NCBI GenBank assembly: GCA_001557035.1
Contig: LSKJ01000267.1
Coordinates: forward strand, 1-7,295
Reading direction: 5' to 3'
Source of the DNA: Rhodospirillaceae bacterium CCH5-H10
GTDB taxonomy: Bacteria > Pseudomonadota > Alphaproteobacteria > Reyranellales > Reyranellaceae
Length of the DNA: 7,295 nucleotides
This document shows positions 6,614-7,295 of this stretch, one piece after another. The notes under the pieces were generated by a model. It searched no databases and was not told the DNA's origin. It saw only the letters and a program-made list of their open reading frames with translations. How positions within the stretch are numbered: the stretch's first letter is position 1; the number at the start of each line of letters is the position of its first letter. The position numbers were made by a program, and so were the translations under genes.

Positions 6614-6626
6614 ACGAATGGTTCAA
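6610..6626. repeat. perfect 6-5-6 inverted repeat at the 3' end of the TIGR02444 gene
   Basis: TTGAAC (6610-6615) and GTTCAA (6621-6626) are exact arms around GAATG, covering the TGA stop (6611-6613). No T-run follows, so a terminator is unlikely; it looks more like an operator for the downstream DUF465 gene. Confidence 0.5.
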
Positions 6627-6675
6627 TGCTGCTGACGGTTTATTCACATTCTTCGCATGTCCGTGCGTTTCCGGG

Positions 6676-6699
6676 TTGATTCGACGTGACTCGAACCAA
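6676..6699. repeat. imperfect inverted repeat upstream of the second DUF465 gene
   Basis: TTGATTCGA (6676-6684) and TCGAACCAA (6691-6699) pair at 8 of 9 positions around CGTGAC. It lies about 55 bases upstream of the ATG at 6753, in the expected promoter zone, although no good -10 box was found. A tandem GTCAGA pair follows at 6701-6712. The arms share a TTGRTTC / GAACCAA theme with the repeat at 6610-6626. Confidence 0.4.
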
Positions 6700-6752
6700 T
6701 GTCAGAGTCAGACTTCTGCTGTCCCCGCAAACAAACTCGGAGGTATCCGACT

Positions 6753-6932
6753 ATGAGCACCGTGGACCACATCGAAGCACTGAAGAACAAGCACTCCGTT
6801 CTCGAGCAGGCGATTCACCAGGAAAATACGAGGCCGCATCCCGACGATGATGCGATCTGCAGCCTCAAGAAGCGGAAGCTGATGATCAAGGACGAGATTG
6901 TCCGTCTCAGCGAGCCCGACACGTCGCACTGA
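6753..6932 (+). CDS. YdcH family (DUF465) small protein, second copy
   Basis: A 59-residue charged protein carrying the DUF465 signature SLKKRKLMIKDEIVRLSE at residues 37-54, after a helix containing HIEALKNKHSVLEQAI. Function is unknown for the family. ATG at 6753 is chosen for the textbook GGAGG at 6739-6743, 9 bases upstream; an in-frame ATG at 6699 has no such site. It looks like a single-gene unit: the gap before it is 139 bp with possible operators, and azlD converges on it from the other side 21 bp beyond. Compared with the first copy it is shorter, with an acidic PHPDDDA linker between helices. Confidence 0.9.
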   Translation: MSTVDHIEALKNKHSVLEQAIHQENTRPHPDDDAICSLKKRKLMIKDEIVRLSEPDTSH

Positions 6933-6953
6933 CGTCCATCGTCATCCGGAAGT

Positions 6954-7262
6954 TCAGGCGAGGCCCGCCCAGCGGGCCAGCGCCACAGCGCCGACGCCAC
7001 CGAATAGGCCGGGAGTGAACCCTCCGACCTTGCGGGTCATCACGGCCGCGACCACCGCGCCCACGATGAACGCGCCGCCCGTCTGCGCGAGCGGCACGAT
7101 CGCGGCGGAGACGAGCACGGCGCCGGGGGCGTGATCGAGAAGGGCGGTCACGAAGCGATGGCGGCCGAGCCAGCGCATGGCGATGAAGCCGCCACCCTTC
7201 GCGGCCATCGCCGCGAGTGCCATCACCAGAATGGCGACGAGATTCTCAGGACTGGCGGACAT
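6954..7262 (-). CDS. azlD: AzlD-family amino-acid exporter small subunit
   Basis: A 102-residue integral membrane protein with about four hydrophobic segments (roughly residues 8-21, 38-57, 61-76 and 80-96), the size and layout of AzlD. The segment around RHRFVTALLDHAPGAVLVS, then the acid-free helices and MTRKVG, fits the family. AzlD works with the larger AzlC subunit in branched-chain amino-acid export. ATG at 7260-7262 has GAGGAAAGG (7268-7276) upstream. It ends 21 bp from the stop of the convergent DUF465 gene, with no visible terminator between. The partner azlC would be expected just upstream, beyond the window. Confidence 0.85.
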   Translation of the reverse strand: MSASPENLVAILVMALAAMAAKGGGFIAMRWLGRHRFVTALLDHAPGAVLVSAAIVPLAQTGGAFIVGAVVAAVMTRKVGGFTPGLFGGVGAVALARWAGLA

Positions 7263-7295
7263 CTTCGCCTTTCCTCAGATCCCGGATGGCGCCGA
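7246..7295 (-). CDS. possible 3' end of azlC (partial)
   Basis: On the minus strand a frame enters from the window edge, reads GAIRDLRKGEDVRQS and stops at 7246-7248, overlapping the azlD start by 17 bp. A charged cytoplasmic tail overlapping azlD is plausible for azlC. Another frame reads SAPSGI and stops before azlD, so the true end of the upstream gene cannot be decided from 50 bases. Confidence 0.3.
   Translation of the reverse strand, partial: GAIRDLRKGEDVRQS

Noticed and set aside
6612..6624. GAAC-N5-GTTC considered as a LexA (SOS) box
   Set aside because: Alphaproteobacterial LexA sites are direct GTTC-N7-GTTC repeats and the Gram-positive type has N4 spacing; N5 fits neither.
6609..6640. 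CTTGAA considered as a sigma-32 heat-shock -35 element
   Set aside because: No CCCAT-type -10 element is found at the required spacing.

Overview
This is a GC-rich chromosomal window that looks alphaproteobacterial. The bS21, class I PurE, PurK and COQ9 proteins are all of alphaproteobacterial type. The arrangement rpsU divergent from COQ9 is the one behind the TIGRFAM name 'rpsU-divergently transcribed protein'. I cannot fix the genus; Rhodospirillales or a related order (e.g. Reyranella-like) is a guess. No RNA gene, CRISPR array, insertion sequence or phage module is visible.

Left block, + strand, 1-2965: the 3' part of pntB (proton-translocating NAD(P) transhydrogenase beta subunit) runs into an exported TPR-repeat protein. 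That gene overlaps by 4 bp (GTGA) with a HAD-like hydrolase that has an atypical motif II. A small gene resembling a type II antitoxin follows, with no recognisable toxin after it. The TPR gene is visibly less GC-rich in its first two-thirds than its neighbours and has an unusual start region.

Middle block, 2966-4126: a strong rho-independent terminator serves rpsU (bS21, - strand). rpsU is divergent from a COQ9-family ubiquinone-biosynthesis gene. The 125-bp divergent region holds a perfect 6-7-6 inverted repeat and a sigma-70-like promoter whose predicted transcription start falls on the coq9 ATG, suggesting a leaderless mRNA.

Right-centre block, - strand, 4071-5940: a compact operon of a YdcH/DUF465 small protein, purE and purK. 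PurK and PurE convert AIR through N5-CAIR to CAIR in purine synthesis. The 3' end of purK overlaps coq9 tail-to-tail by 56 bp.

Right block, 5941-7295: a TIGR02444 (DUF2390) conserved protein of unknown function lies on the + strand. Next is a 139-bp gap with two inverted repeats, then a second DUF465 gene on the + strand. Last is azlD (AzlC/AzlD-type amino-acid exporter small subunit, - strand) with a possible azlC tail at the edge.

Most of this is housekeeping sequence. I see no convincing undescribed multi-gene system. The points worth a second look are start-site and promoter architecture, gene overlaps, a possible orphan antitoxin, and the paired DUF465 genes.
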